DNA from: Liopterus haemorrhoidalis
Lineage: Eukaryota; Arthropoda; Insecta; Coleoptera; Dytiscidae
Direction of reading: 5' to 3'
DNA: 64,000 nucleotides
Assembly (NCBI GenBank): GCA_963971575.1
Contig: OZ020611.1
Span: 21,683,279 to 21,747,278 of the forward strand
Position 1 is the stretch's first letter, and each line of letters starts with the position of its first letter. The notes under the pieces were generated by a model. That model had not been told where the DNA came from. It made no database searches and worked only from the letters and a program-made list of their open reading frames with translations. This document shows, piece by piece, positions 49,500-61,700 of the stretch. The position numbers were made by a program, and so were the translations under genes.

Positions 49500-50709
49500 T
49501 TGTTAAAACTAAAGGAAAAACGTTCATATTTATTTAACCGAAAAGGAATAATTTTTCATCATGACAATGTACGACCTCACTCAGTAAAAATCAGGGATGG
49601 GATAACGTTTCAAATAGTTACGTTAATGTATAACGGTATTTATTTTTTGTTTTCGTTACATAACGTTATAAATAACGCTAAAAAAATTATAACGTTGTAT
49701 ATATATTTTTTTCATTGTAACTGAAATTACCTATACTGTAATACATCGCACAGAGCGGCTTCAATAGTACGGATAAAAAAATTTTTTTTATTAATTTATT
49801 GTTTGACAAAACTGTTTGTTTCCATGCCTCGATTAGTATGGATTCAAAAAGCACTGTATATTAGCGGAACCGATTTACCGTAATGTGTGAGGTATTTCTG
49901 TTTTTGGGATCTGTACAGTGTAAATTTAAAATAATAATATCAAATTACGTTTAGATTTTAGATATTCTAATTTTATTTTCATATATAAAATACAAACAAC
50001 ATATTAAATTTTAAATTCCCAAAAAAAAAACTTATATCACATAAAATATAAATTTATAAATAATCAACAAGTTATAAATAATAAAAATACAGTCGAACTT
50101 ACAATAATCAGTCGAATTAACAATGACTAAAATTACGATCATATAGAAATAAACCTAAAGTCTTTAAGGTTAACGAACACGAAATTAGTAAGATTTATGT
50201 TACAAAAAATCAGAAAGATTTATAGGTTAACAAACACAAAATTATAAGGATTTATAGATTGTCAAACACATAATTAAAAAGATTTATTTAATCTCACCTT
50301 AACGTTAATTAATAACGTTATAAAATAACTTTTTATGAACCGTTATTCGTTATTATAACGTTATATAATGTTATTATTATATCGTTACGTTATTGTAACA
50401 AAAATTGTAGTTGAATCGTTATTTTAACGTTATCGGGTATCGTTACGTTACGTTATCCATTCCTGGTAAAAATATCCCGTGTAAAAATTGAAGATTGAAA
50501 CTGGGAAATTATTCTACATTTACTTTATTCACCCGATTTCGCACCTTCCGATTTTCACCTATTTTGGTCTATGGAACATACATTCAGAGATAAAAAAAAA
50601 AATCAAAATATCACCGCTGTAGGAAATCACCTGAACAGTTATTTTAAGTCAAAACAAGAAAACTTTTACAAAGAGAGTTTAAAATTAGTACAACGTTGGA
50701 AACCGTAAT
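49500..50709 (+). pseudogene. Mariner transposase relic split by a hAT insertion
   Basis: Left piece (to 49591) ends GIIFHHDNVRPHSVKI, with the second acidic site. After the hAT element the frame resumes: one stop, then LLYSPDFAPSDFHLFWSMEH, TFRDKK and finally YKESLKLVQRWKP with TAA at 50707-50709. Tc1/mariner superfamily by HDNxRPH and SPDxAPSDFHLF. The N-terminal half is missing or unrecognisable. Confidence 0.8.
49592..50465. mobile_element. hAT MITE with perfect 8-bp duplication
   Basis: Ends CAGGGATGGGATAACG and the inverse of CAGGAATGGATAACGTAACG. Octamer gtaaaaat is exact on both sides (49584-49591, 50466-50473). Subterminal regions are full of ataacgtta words able to pair. Non-coding, inside the mariner relic. 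Confidence 0.88.
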
Positions 50710-50721
50710 AAATAATATTGG

Positions 50722-51332
50722 AATATTATGCAACGAGCATGGAATGATAGTTATTTCACACGAGTATGAAAGTAGCACCACGAGCCGCAGGCGAGTAGCG
50801 CAATTCATACGTGTGAGAAATGACAGGTTTCATACTATGTTTTTTCCACGATTATAACTTTATTACTTATTTTATTTTATTTTGTTCCCTTTAAAAACTA
50901 ACAATAATTTGACAGTTGCTTTAAACCTATTTATTACGTTGCTTAGCAACGGTCTAGTACGTGTTACACGGAATGTAAATGCAGTTAAAATAACAATAAG
51001 CAAAACCATTTCTGTCAAAAAATATATTTGCAAAATTCGACAACTTTAAGTATATTATTTAATTTTAATCCGGTTTCCTTTACAAACTAACAATAATTTG
51101 ATATATGCTTTCAACCTAAATTACATTGTCTAACAACGGTCGGCCATTGCTGCTTGAACCTGTTATATAATGAGCTCAACCTGTTACGTAATAAGCTTAT
51201 TACATAACAGGTCCGCGGTGTGTTAGAAAAAGGAGTGGGGGAACGTACTACATTAATCCTAATCAATCCTAAGTAATACTAATCACTGACACGCCTGTAA
51301 TGAACGTATATCTATATAGTCGTGGAAAAATT
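50722..51332. mobile_element. Family D element, copy 2
   Basis: Collinear with 38175-38824. TIR words tttttccacgattata (50841) and tatatagtcgtggaaaaa (to 51330). Lies directly after the mariner relic. Confidence 0.6.
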
Positions 51333-52966
51333 TTATTTTGTAATTATACATAATATTTTTTATTCTAAAATAATGCATTTCTTTCCGGTGCCCTTAATAG
51401 TAAAGGGATAGGAGAATTTTAAATAAAAATAAAACACATGGTGTAAATTCCACTGAATCTATTGTTAAATATTTTTGTACAAGTATTTCAACTGCTAAGC
51501 AATTCTCAAAACAGCTCTACTTTCTTTTCTTTTTTCGAGAATGACCCTACATCCGAAATACATGTATAAAGATACCGTGCGATCATAATTTCTTGTCAGT
51601 TACGTAACAGTAAACAATGAGTTTTAAAATATCAAAACTGTGTTCTAATCCACAGCTGAAAATCCCAATTTAACAAAGAACCAATCATATTACTTCGTTT
51701 GTCCGAACTCACCCGAAAAATAACGAAAATATGTGTTCCTAACTTAATACCTGTTGTCAACTCATTGGCGTATAGAGAAAATAGTGTTCATTTAATAATC
51801 AATTCGTATAAGGTAATAAAAATGTACGCCTATGTGTACATGTCATTGGAAATAAGTTTGATAACTAAATGTTTCTGTCAAGTATTGCATAACGGACAAG
51901 ATTTCTTGATCGCTCAGTATTTAACAATATATTAAATGGAACTTAGACCAAGTGTTTTATTTTTATTTCATATTTTTTTAATTTTTCAACATGTTCCATG
52001 AAAAGGCAACAGCTACATCAAGGAGTCTATTCTGTACTTGTCGACAGTCACTTTCACTCTGTCAAGGTCATTTTTATGTAGGCTGTAGTGTAGGACCTTC
52101 CGACCTACTAAACTTTCGTAGTTCGAGTATAAATAACTGTTGAAAAGCTTACAGAATAAATCCCCAGTCAATCCTAATATAAGTTCTAATAAGAGTTTAA
52201 ACTACAAATTGTATTATCTTGCTGTAAAGTCCCATGTTTAATAAGCTCTATTCTTATAAAAGACAAGATGGACGTCCAATAACAATATGAAACATTATAT
52301 TAAGTATCGAATATTACTTTACACCAACAATGAGTTTTTAGAAATAAATCTACTCTGTGGTTAGGGTAATGTGTGTTGGTACTACGCCCAGATATATGTG
52401 TGAAACAATCCTTAGAGTAATTTTGAAATTTGATCGTTCGTAAGTGAAGAATTACTAGTGGAGAATTCAATGTAAACTTTAAAAGATCGTATTTAAAATT
52501 AACTAAATTTGCACAGCCTCATAGTATATGGCATATTGCTTGTTTTTATGTTGATAGTGCCATAGTTCACCGTTAGTGCGCTGTTGAAACTAGTTGTTAA
52601 CGCTCTTTTATTAATGCTCAATTTTGAATTGTGTACAAAAAATATCGTCAGTGGGGTTGTTAGAATAATAATACTGTTGTAATAAATATTAAAATTGTGA
52701 ATTTTATTATTTTTCTGAATAATGTTAATAATATTAAAATGGAATTTATTCAAATTAATAGTTATACAGCATTTGTATATTTTTGCTTAATATGTATAGT
52801 AATAAACGTTTTAGAAAAGATACTGGTATTTTTATTATAAGGTTTTTCAAGGTGTTGACTGCATCCGTTGGTCCCATAGGGCAAACTTCCTAAGCTCCCT
52901 GACATCTGGTGGCGATTTGCGGAAGATACGAGAGTGACATTGTTTTCTACAATGGAGAAATACGTA
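51333..52966. other. Intergenic, no gene seen
   Basis: AT-rich with several short frames (for example 51699-51935) that match no family I recognise. 52845-52930 has a GC-richer piece (tgcatccgttggtcccatag) of unknown origin. Confidence 0.35.
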
Positions 52967-53238
52967 TTTTTACCGACCGCCAAGGGAGTGATCATATTGT
53001 GATCATATCGATTTTGAAATTTCGAGATTTCGATGGATCTCCACGAATTGAGGTCCCTACATAATGTTTTGACTAGGGTGACCATTTTCTTAAGAAGGCA
53101 ATGCGGGACGGAGCAAAAAAAGGTCGTGACTTCCCAAATATAAAGTGAAGAGCAAAAAAAAGGTCCTCACCTCCCAAATTCAAGTTAAGAGCAAAAAAAA
53201 GGTCCTCACCTCCCAAATCCAAGTGAAGAGCAAAAAAA
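52967..53238 (-). repeat. Family B end fragment and minisatellite
   Basis: 52967-53075 is the terminal piece of family B on the minus strand (ttttaccgaccgcc ... ggtccctacataatg). 53110-53238 holds three units of about 41 bp reading gagcaaaaaaaaggtcctca then cctcccaaat, the inverse of the minisatellite in 54310-54596. Confidence 0.6.
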
Positions 53239-53240
53239 AT

Positions 53241-53832
53241 CAGCTGTGGCCACCACAGGACCGACCGCCATCGTAAAGTACTTATATAAAATACATTCTA
53301 GCAGCAGAGTAGAAATAACTTGGCCTAATATTTTCTAACAGAGATATTATTTATCATGACCATGGAAACGTTACATATAAGTATGAAAAAATTGAGACTT
53401 TTACAGAAATTATTCGAAATTTTACGTTTTATCAAAAAACGTCTCAAATAAAAGTTATTAGTTATTGCTTTTGTAGCAAGTTTTATTCAATAATTTTTTT
53501 CGAAATATTTTTCTGTTGTGAAATATTCACAAAAATCTTAATATCGACACGGGTAAAATCCCATTTTTAGTAAACCGATTTTTACCAAAAGTTGATCAAC
53601 TCGTGCCATTAATATATTATAATAAGCTTAAATATGAAGTTTCATAAAAATCCTTTCAGCCGAATTTGCTCTGCACGTGTACACAGACGGAGACACAGAC
53701 AGACAGACCGACAGAGATCATGCTAAGAATAGTCAAAACGTTATGTAGGGACCTCAATTCATGGAGATCCATCGAAATGTCAAAATCGGTATGATCACAA
53801 TACCTCCCTTATATATGTTGACGGTCGGTAAA
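53241..53832 (+). repeat. Family B repeat, copy 3 (long)
   Basis: cagctgtggccaccacagg to tatgttgacggtcggtaaa, with the atcatgaccatggaaacg block, gttgatcaactcgtgcc, ctgcacgtgtacacag and a shortened GACAGACA run. Nearly the same extent as 24441-25054. Confidence 0.7.
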
Positions 53833-54309
53833 AAGTCCCGCAATATAAATGACAACGTGGATAAAGAAGAATCCTACTTCCATTATAAGAAGAATAACAT
53901 TCCATCATTTACCTAAAGCAGAAACAATATCAATTGAAACGACATTTTGAGGCAGAGAGAAAGTGGATCCTAGGTCTCTATCGATCCAAAAACTAAAAAT
54001 GGGCAAAAATCCAAGCCCATGCATGCGTTTTTGCGCATTTCATTTTATGGAAAGTGATTTTTTACGTCCAAGAAAAGACTGAAAAAAAGCAATTACCCCA
54101 CCCAAAATTTACCTAAATCATCAGTTGATATATTAAAAGGAGCTTCCACTTTTTCAAGCAGAGATTTTTATTTTTTACTAATATATTAACCATATTTTTG
54201 GTGATATTACCATATATTGACAAAAAGTCAAAAAGAATTAAAAACACAATGAAAAACTAAAAATTTCCTGGAACTTTCTTTAGAATAGTGTATTATTACT
54301 TATCTTGTA

Positions 54310-54596
54310 CAGAGCCGCAGTAAGGGGGGGGGGCCCTGGCCGCCCTAAGGAGAAAGTCGCCATTGCGAAAGCGAGAACCGAGGACCGATTTTGGGAGGTG
54401 AGGACTTTTTTTTTTTGCTCGTCACTTCTATTTTGGCGGGTGAGGACCTTTTTTTTGCTCATCACTTGGATTTTAGGAGGCGAGGACCTTTTTTTTTGCT
54501 CGTCACTTGGATTTTAGGAGATAAGAACCTCGTATTTGCCAAGGGCACCAAAACACGGCTCTGCCCCTAGCGCAAGTTTTCCTTACTGCGGCTCTG
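54310..54596. mobile_element. 287-bp hAT MITE carrying a minisatellite
   Basis: Ends CAGAGCCGCAGTAAGG and its exact inverse ccttactgcggctctg. Octamer atcttgta is exact on both sides (54302-54309, 54597-54604). Interior 54397-54530 has three units of about 43 bp (gaggaccttttttttgctc, atcacttggattttagg). A G-run of 10 lies near the left end. Confidence 0.9.
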
Positions 54597-55640
54597 ATCT
54601 TGTAAATCATAGATTATCTTTAAATAAAAAAAAGCACAAAAAACATCGGAAAATAGGAAAATACAACTTTTCTTCATTTTAACCATACAAATACACAAGT
54701 GACAGTTTAAAGTCACTCTCGAGTGTTCCAGTTTTTACCGCATATGGCGCTGCGATCTTAAAAAGTTTTCCCTGATCCCATTCTATTATTATTGATATTA
54801 GTGCATGTAACACTTCACGACGTCTTATTTCCAATTTCCACTATTGTTTATCCTCACATTACTTTTAGAGAGTATTTTTTTCGTTTTCGATCACCCTCTA
54901 CTTGTAACTTATCGTTTTTGTAATAATAATAATTTTGTTTAGTATAACTTGTATTAATAATAAGAAATTTAATTCATATATATTTATACATGTATAAAAG
55001 GAAATATTGTTTGAACAATATTACTACTCCCTCCTAAAAAATTTCCCATTTTTGCCCTAAAGAATTATGGTTAGCCTACCTATACACCACTACTTTTAGG
55101 TCAACCAAAACACTAATTATTAAAACAACAAGTTTTACTTTATTATGGAAGCTTCCTAAACCCAGATTAAGTTATCTATCCCCTTGAACGAGATCTCGTT
55201 AAGACAATAATTCGATTACAGGTGATTTCTCTGGAAGTTCCAGAAAAAGACAGAATATTTTAACAATGCTATATTTTACTTAGTCGCAGCATAATCATAC
55301 TCAATTTACTGAGTCTATAAATTTTCAAACGGGACAAAGAGAGTATTTTTTGGAATGTCGAAACAAATGCTTCAAAACTGGCAAAGTCCAAGTTACACTT
55401 AAATATAAGTACTGGCCTTAAAGATACGGCATCATTTATTGAGGAAAATATATTGTATTTCAAGATTTGTCTTTAGGATTTTAATCTTTTTTATTCTAAA
55501 GAAACAAAGATGCAGGTAAATATATACATTTGACTTTGTTAGAGAATACAGCAGTTTTAAATTTATGCGGGCACATACGACGCCGGTTAGCGTTTGCGCA
55601 ATAAGTTAACCTATGTCAAAAATGTCGCGTATGTGTACAA
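54597..55640. other. Intergenic region upstream of the repetitive-protein gene
   Basis: No gene or element recognised. 55560-55640 is locally richer in CG dinucleotides (acgacgccggttagcg), which may mark the promoter or first exon of the next gene. Confidence 0.35.
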
Positions 55641-55709
55641 ATTTGTGTTTAAAATTGTAAATTCAAATTTGTTAAAATATATGTGCGCGAAAGCGAAAAC
55701 AATTATATT
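55640..55709 (+). other. Possible 5' UTR exon of the downstream gene
   Basis: A donor att/gtaagt at 55710 and the acceptor ttatttatag ending at 55791 would define an 82-bp intron just before the start codon. The exon's 5' limit is unknown. Inferred from splice signals only. Confidence 0.3.
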
Positions 55710-55796
55710 GTAAGTGTTTTGAAACAAAATAATCTCTAAACACCTTACCATTTTGTTCATTTATTCACTTGTTTAATTTTATTATTTATAGAAATA

Positions 55797-58700
55797 ATGG
55801 AGGTATCAGAAGATGCTTCTAAACTAAATACACAAACCGAAGAATCTACAACAATGGGTAATATGTTATCATCTACCACCGATAATAACCCACAAGAAGC
55901 TGAGATAAATTCATCACAAGACTCTGAACCTAAAAATTTAGAGGTTATCGAAGCTACTTTCGATGAATCAAACAAAACAACAATCACCAGTACGACTACA
56001 GAAACCGAACAGACTGAAAATAAAAAAGAGGATGATGTTGAACGATACACAAAAAACTTAAGTGTGAATGATATTAACTTAATAATAATGGGAAAACCAG
56101 AACCTGTAACACAATCTTACGCAGAAGAAAATGATTCGGAAGAACTTTGGTTAGAAGGTACGCAAGAGTTGAGTAACGTCAAAGTTGATAATGATAACGA
56201 TGAAGATTTTGAAGTTATTGTTAAATCTTTAGAAACTGCAATTGTTGCTACTGATAATTACGATAGTGAAGCTGTTTTAAGTGATGATATTTTACAACAA
56301 AATGTTCCGGAAATATCTCTGCCATCTTCAGCAGATGTTCCGACTCCTGTAAACGAACAGAGTGTAATATTTAGTGACAATAATTCTGATCTATTGAAAC
56401 CTGATACTGTGGCTGTTGAGTTGAATGAATCGTTGATGATCACATCTGAAATAGAAACAGAGATACCAGATACACCTGGTGATATTTTCGAACCATGTGA
56501 ATCTGTCGGAGATGAATTATTAGATAATATCGCTGATCAGTCTTCGATGTCTGTTAAGGACGAAGGTTTAACATATGAAGAAGCTGTGGAAATTGATAAA
56601 AAAGCAGAAGAAGAAGAGAAAAGTATGACAATGTTGTCCGAACAAACAGATACTACATTAGAACCAAACGAAGAACTGAAAAATGTTTTTGTAATTTTAT
56701 CAGGATCAGACAATTCAAGTAAAATTGAAAATGCATCAAATGAAAACACTACAATGGATCCCATACCGCAAGTAGTTGAAGAAAAATTAGAAACAGAAAC
56801 TACAACTGAAAAAATCGTAGAATTGCTCTCAAGTAAATCAGATACAAAAACAACGTCTAAATTATCTGAAGCGTTGGAAACAATCTTAGATAAACCTCCT
56901 GATGATATCCTTGAACAAATTGAAGACACAATAATCAGTATTGAAAGCAAATCTTCAGAAGAAAAAGCCAACGAAAGCACAGCTGTTTCCATAGCATCAG
57001 AAAATATGACATCTGAAGATAATTTTGCTGATTTTCGAAACAAAGCGGATGACATTATTAGCATTGATAGTAAATCAACAGAGATCGAAAGTAACGTTGC
57101 GACATTTGGTGATGAAAGTCAGTATATGAGTAGTGTTGACAGTAGAATTGAAGAAAATAGTTTTGATAGTAAATTTAATGAAGATGTTTATAGTGTTGAA
57201 AGTAAAACTACATCTGCAGAAGAAGAAAATGCTTGCAGCTTTGATAAACTTGAAGAAAATGCAGTGGAATCTAATAGGAATTTAACTGATGAAAAAACAG
57301 ATGAAAATCAAGAAAAAAGTGTTGAAGAACAAGAAAACCAGTACATCGAAGAAGTAAAAGTTGACGAAGATAAGCCTGCTGAAAAAGAAGTTTCAAAACA
57401 AGAAGTAAGTATTGAAGAAAAGGTTAAAGTTGAAAAAAATATCAATATGAAAACTGCAGATGATAAAGAAGAATGCTCTTCGACTGAAAAAGAACAAGAA
57501 AGTCTTACTTCTAAAGAATGTTCTTCAGTTGAAGATAAACAGGACGAGATAATAAGTATAGCAAGTTCTGAAGAAAAAGAAACAATGGAAGTCAGTGAAT
57601 CTAAAAATGTAGAAACAGAAGCCACATTTGAAGAAAATATCATCAATGAAGAATCTAAAGATGTGATTGACGAGAAAAAAACTGAAGAAATTGTTTCTGA
57701 AGATAAAAATGAAGAAACTATTCCAGAAAACAAAAAAATTGAGGAAGATCTCAATTCAGAAAATAAAACTGAGAGTAAAATTGGAAAAACTACAAATGAA
57801 GAAATTGAACAACATACAAAACAAGAAAATGTTTTACTGGAAGCAGATGTTGAGAACAATACAGTTGAAGATAATTCAAATGTAGATAAAGTTTCTTCAG
57901 AAGTACAAGAAAAAATTCCAGCGTCTAAGGAAGTATCTCCTGATATACCAGAAGAGAATCTTGCTTCACAGGTAGAAGAAAAGGTAATTGAGGAAATGGA
58001 AACAACGAATACTGATGGAACTAAAATTAATGAAATAGTTGAAGAAACAGTTGAGGCAGTTAAAGAAACAGTTGAAGAAAAAATTGAAGGATTGAAAGAA
58101 ACAGCTGAAGAAAAAATTGAAGAAATTAAAGAAAAAATTGGAGAAATTAAAGAAATAGTTGAAGAAAAGACTGAAGAAACAAAGGAAATAGTTAAAGAAA
58201 AGACTGAAGAAACAAAGGAAATAGTTGAAGAAAAAGTTGAAGAAACGATGGAAATAGTTGAAGAAAAAATTGAAGAAATTAAAGAAACGGTGGAAGAAAA
58301 AACTCATAAAATAGTCAAAGAAAAAATGGAAGACCTTAAAGAAATAGTTAAAGAAAAAACTGAAGAAACAAAAGATATAGTTGAAGAAAAAATGGATGAA
58401 GTTAAAGAAACAGTTGAGGAAAAAATTGATGAAGTTAAAGAAACAGTTGAGGAAAAAATTGATGAAGTTAAAGAAACAGTTGAGGAAAAAATTGATGAAG
58501 TTAAAGAAACAGTTGAGGAAAAAATTGATGAAGTTAAAGAAACAGTTGAGGAAAAAATGGATGAAGTTAGAGAAACAGTTGAGGAAAAAACTGATGAAAC
58601 GAAAAGAACATTTGAAGAAAAAATTGAAGACGTGAAAGAAACAGCTGAAGGAAAAATTGAAGACATAAAAGAAACAGTTGAAGAAAAAACTGAAGAAATG

Positions 58701-61700
58701 AAAGAAATAGTTGAAGAAATTAAAGGGACAGTTGAAGAAAACATTGAAGAATCAAAAGAAACAGTTGAAGAAAAAATTGAAGAAATCAGAGAAATTGTTG
58801 AAGGAAAAATTGAAGAAATTAAAGTATCAATTGAAGAGAAAATTGAAGAAATTAAAGAAACAGCTGTGGAGGAAATTGAAGAAATTAAAGAAACAGTTGA
58901 AGAAAAATTTGAAGAAAATAAAGAAACAGTCGAAGAGACGATTGAAGAAATTAAAGACACAGCTGAAGAGAAAAATGAAGAAATTATAGAAACTGTCTTA
59001 GAAAAAATTGAAGAAACTAAAGAAACAATTGAAGGATTGAAAGAAACAGTGACAATTGAAGAAATTTCTATAGAAAAACATGTACAAGAAGATTCTTCTG
59101 TACCTGAAGTATATGAAAAACCTGAAATTGAACAATCCACTGTCGAAATTGAAGAAATAATACCTGAAAAAAAGATTACCGAAGAAATGTCTGAAGAATT
59201 AAAAGAAGACACGCCTATTAAAGGAGCTGAAGAAATAGTATCAGAAACTGTTGAAGAAATGGCACCTGAAAAATTATCCGATGAGAAAACAGAAATATCT
59301 TCAACTGAAGAAGTTCATGTAAAAAAGGATGCTATCGATGAAGTATCTTCAACTACGAATGCAAAAAATTTGCTTGTTGAAGAATTAACTGAAAACAAAA
59401 CTGAAGAAACTATAGAAAAACCTGCTTCGATAGAAGTATCTTCAACTGAACAAGTTCCTGAAAAAATAGATGTTGCAGTTGAAGTGACGTCAAATGCTGA
59501 AAAAATTATTATAGAAGAAAAACCTGTGCAGCTAAGTAACGTAGATGAGACTGAAATAAAACCTATTGCATTAGTTGAAGAGGTAGCTTCAAATATGCCT
59601 GAAGTAATTGAAGATAAAAGTAAAACTGAAGAACAAGAACTATCTTCAATACCACAGCCTTCTGAAAGTAAAGAAGTAGTTATTATCAACAAATCTTCAG
59701 ATGAGAAGATTGTTGAAACAAGTTCAGAAGAAAAAGTGGAAAAATCAAAAGATAAAAAACTTAAAACAGAGAAAAATGTAGAAGTTTCTGAAACAGTAAC
59801 GAATTTAAGTGAGAAATCTGAAATTATTTCACCGCAAGCACAAAAACATACTCTTACACCATCAGAAGAAACAGTCTCACCTCCGAAAAAAATAAAATTA
59901 GTCCGACCAAAATTAAAATTACCTCGCATCTCAAAAGCTATAATTAAAACAGCGCAAGTAAAAGAAATTCCAAAAATTTCACAAGCGGACAAAATACCAG
60001 AAGTTATTGAACCTGAAAAAATTCAAATTAAAGAAGATATTCCAAAATTAGTCACAGTTACTGAACAAAAATCAGAATTACCTGCTCCAATAGAGATGGA
60101 AACGGAATTTATAACAGAACTTTCAAAAGCAGGCAAATCTAAACAGAAACTCAAGTTAACAAGAAATTACAGAGTGCCTAGAAGTGCTAAAAAGGAAACA
60201 GAAAAAAAAGTTACTTTGAAAATTACGCACACTGAAAAACCTATAAAAACAGAAAAATCTACGAAAGTAATAAAAAGTGAAAAAAAAGTTCCGGTAGAAA
60301 CTAAAAAAGAAGAAACTGTATCAGAAACTATTGAACTAAAAGTAGAAGAAACAAAAGATGATAAAGAAGATGTGGTTAAAAAAGAAGAGAACATTTTAGA
60401 TAAAAACGAAGATAAAATTAAAAAAACTGTTACAAAAATCGATGAAAATGTGGCAACTAAAAATGAATCTGAAGAAATTAAAAAACACAAAAGTGTTTTA
60501 GAAGAACAAATGATTGTTTGTGATAATATCGAAGAAAGTAAAACTGAAAGTAAAATTGAAGTGAATCAAAATCCAGAAACTAAGATTGAATCTGAAGAAA
60601 TTAAAGAACAGAAATGTATTATAGAAGAACAAATTATTGTTTCCGATGACATTGAAGAAAGTAGAATTGAAGTCAATCAAAATCCAGCAACTAAGATTGA
60701 ATCTGAAGAAATTAAAGAACAGGAATGTGTTATAGAAGAACAAATGATTGTTTCTGATAACACTGAAGAAAGTAAAACTGAAAATAAAATTGAAGTGAGT
60801 CAAAAGCCAGCAACTAAGATTGAATCTGAAGAAATTAAAGAACAGAAATGTGTTCTAGAAGAACAAATGATTGTTTCTGATAACACTGAAGAAAGTAAAA
60901 TTAAAAGTAGACTTGAAGTAAATCAAAATAAAGCAACTAAGACCGAAATTAAAGAACAGAAACGTATTATAGAACAGCAAAAGATTGTTTCCGATAATAT
61001 TAAAGAAAACAAAATTGAAGAAAAGCAAACAGAAATTTTGCCTGAAGCACAATCTATAAGTAAAATTGAAGAAAGTGTTTCTGAAGACATTAATCTCAAA
61101 AAACCTTCTAGTGAAAAAATTGAAAATGTCACTGACAAAGCACCCGAAGAGAAGCCAGTTAGTAAAATAACTGAAGAAGTTGTTGAACATCATGAAGAAG
61201 AAACAATTGCTGAAAAACCTGAAGAAACTATAGAAATAATAGAACAGGTTGCTGAGGAAAGTAAGCCTGATGAAGTTATTCTAGTTCCTGAAAAAGAAGA
61301 ATGTAAACTTGTTGTAAAAGATGATAGTGAAGATATTAGCGAAGTAATAACTATTGATGAAGAAATTTCTACGGAAGTGATAAAAGAAAAGCCCATAGAA
61401 AAGAAGAAACAAGTACAGAAGACTATAATAAAAGATATAGAAATAACAAAGGAGCCAGTACAGGTTCAAAAAAAAGCTATTTCACCTGTAAAAGATGACG
61501 ATGTTATACTAATTGATAGCCCGAAATCCGATCAGTCTACTAATGAATCACTATTACAAATCGTAACAGTTTGCCACATATCAGATGATTCACAAAGTAA
61601 TTCTCCAGTTACAATAACAAAACCATTACGAGTTGAAGTAGATATGGACGAAGCTACAGAAAAAGATAAGGTAGAGATCGTTCCAAAAATAACAATAACA

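Noticed and set aside
58304..59212. 302-codon minus-strand frame over the hendecad array, and smaller antisense or shifted frames across 55757-63479
   Set aside because: These are artefacts of the periodic GAA-rich coding repeat on the plus strand; their Ser/Phe-rich products mirror the repeat and show no independent signals.
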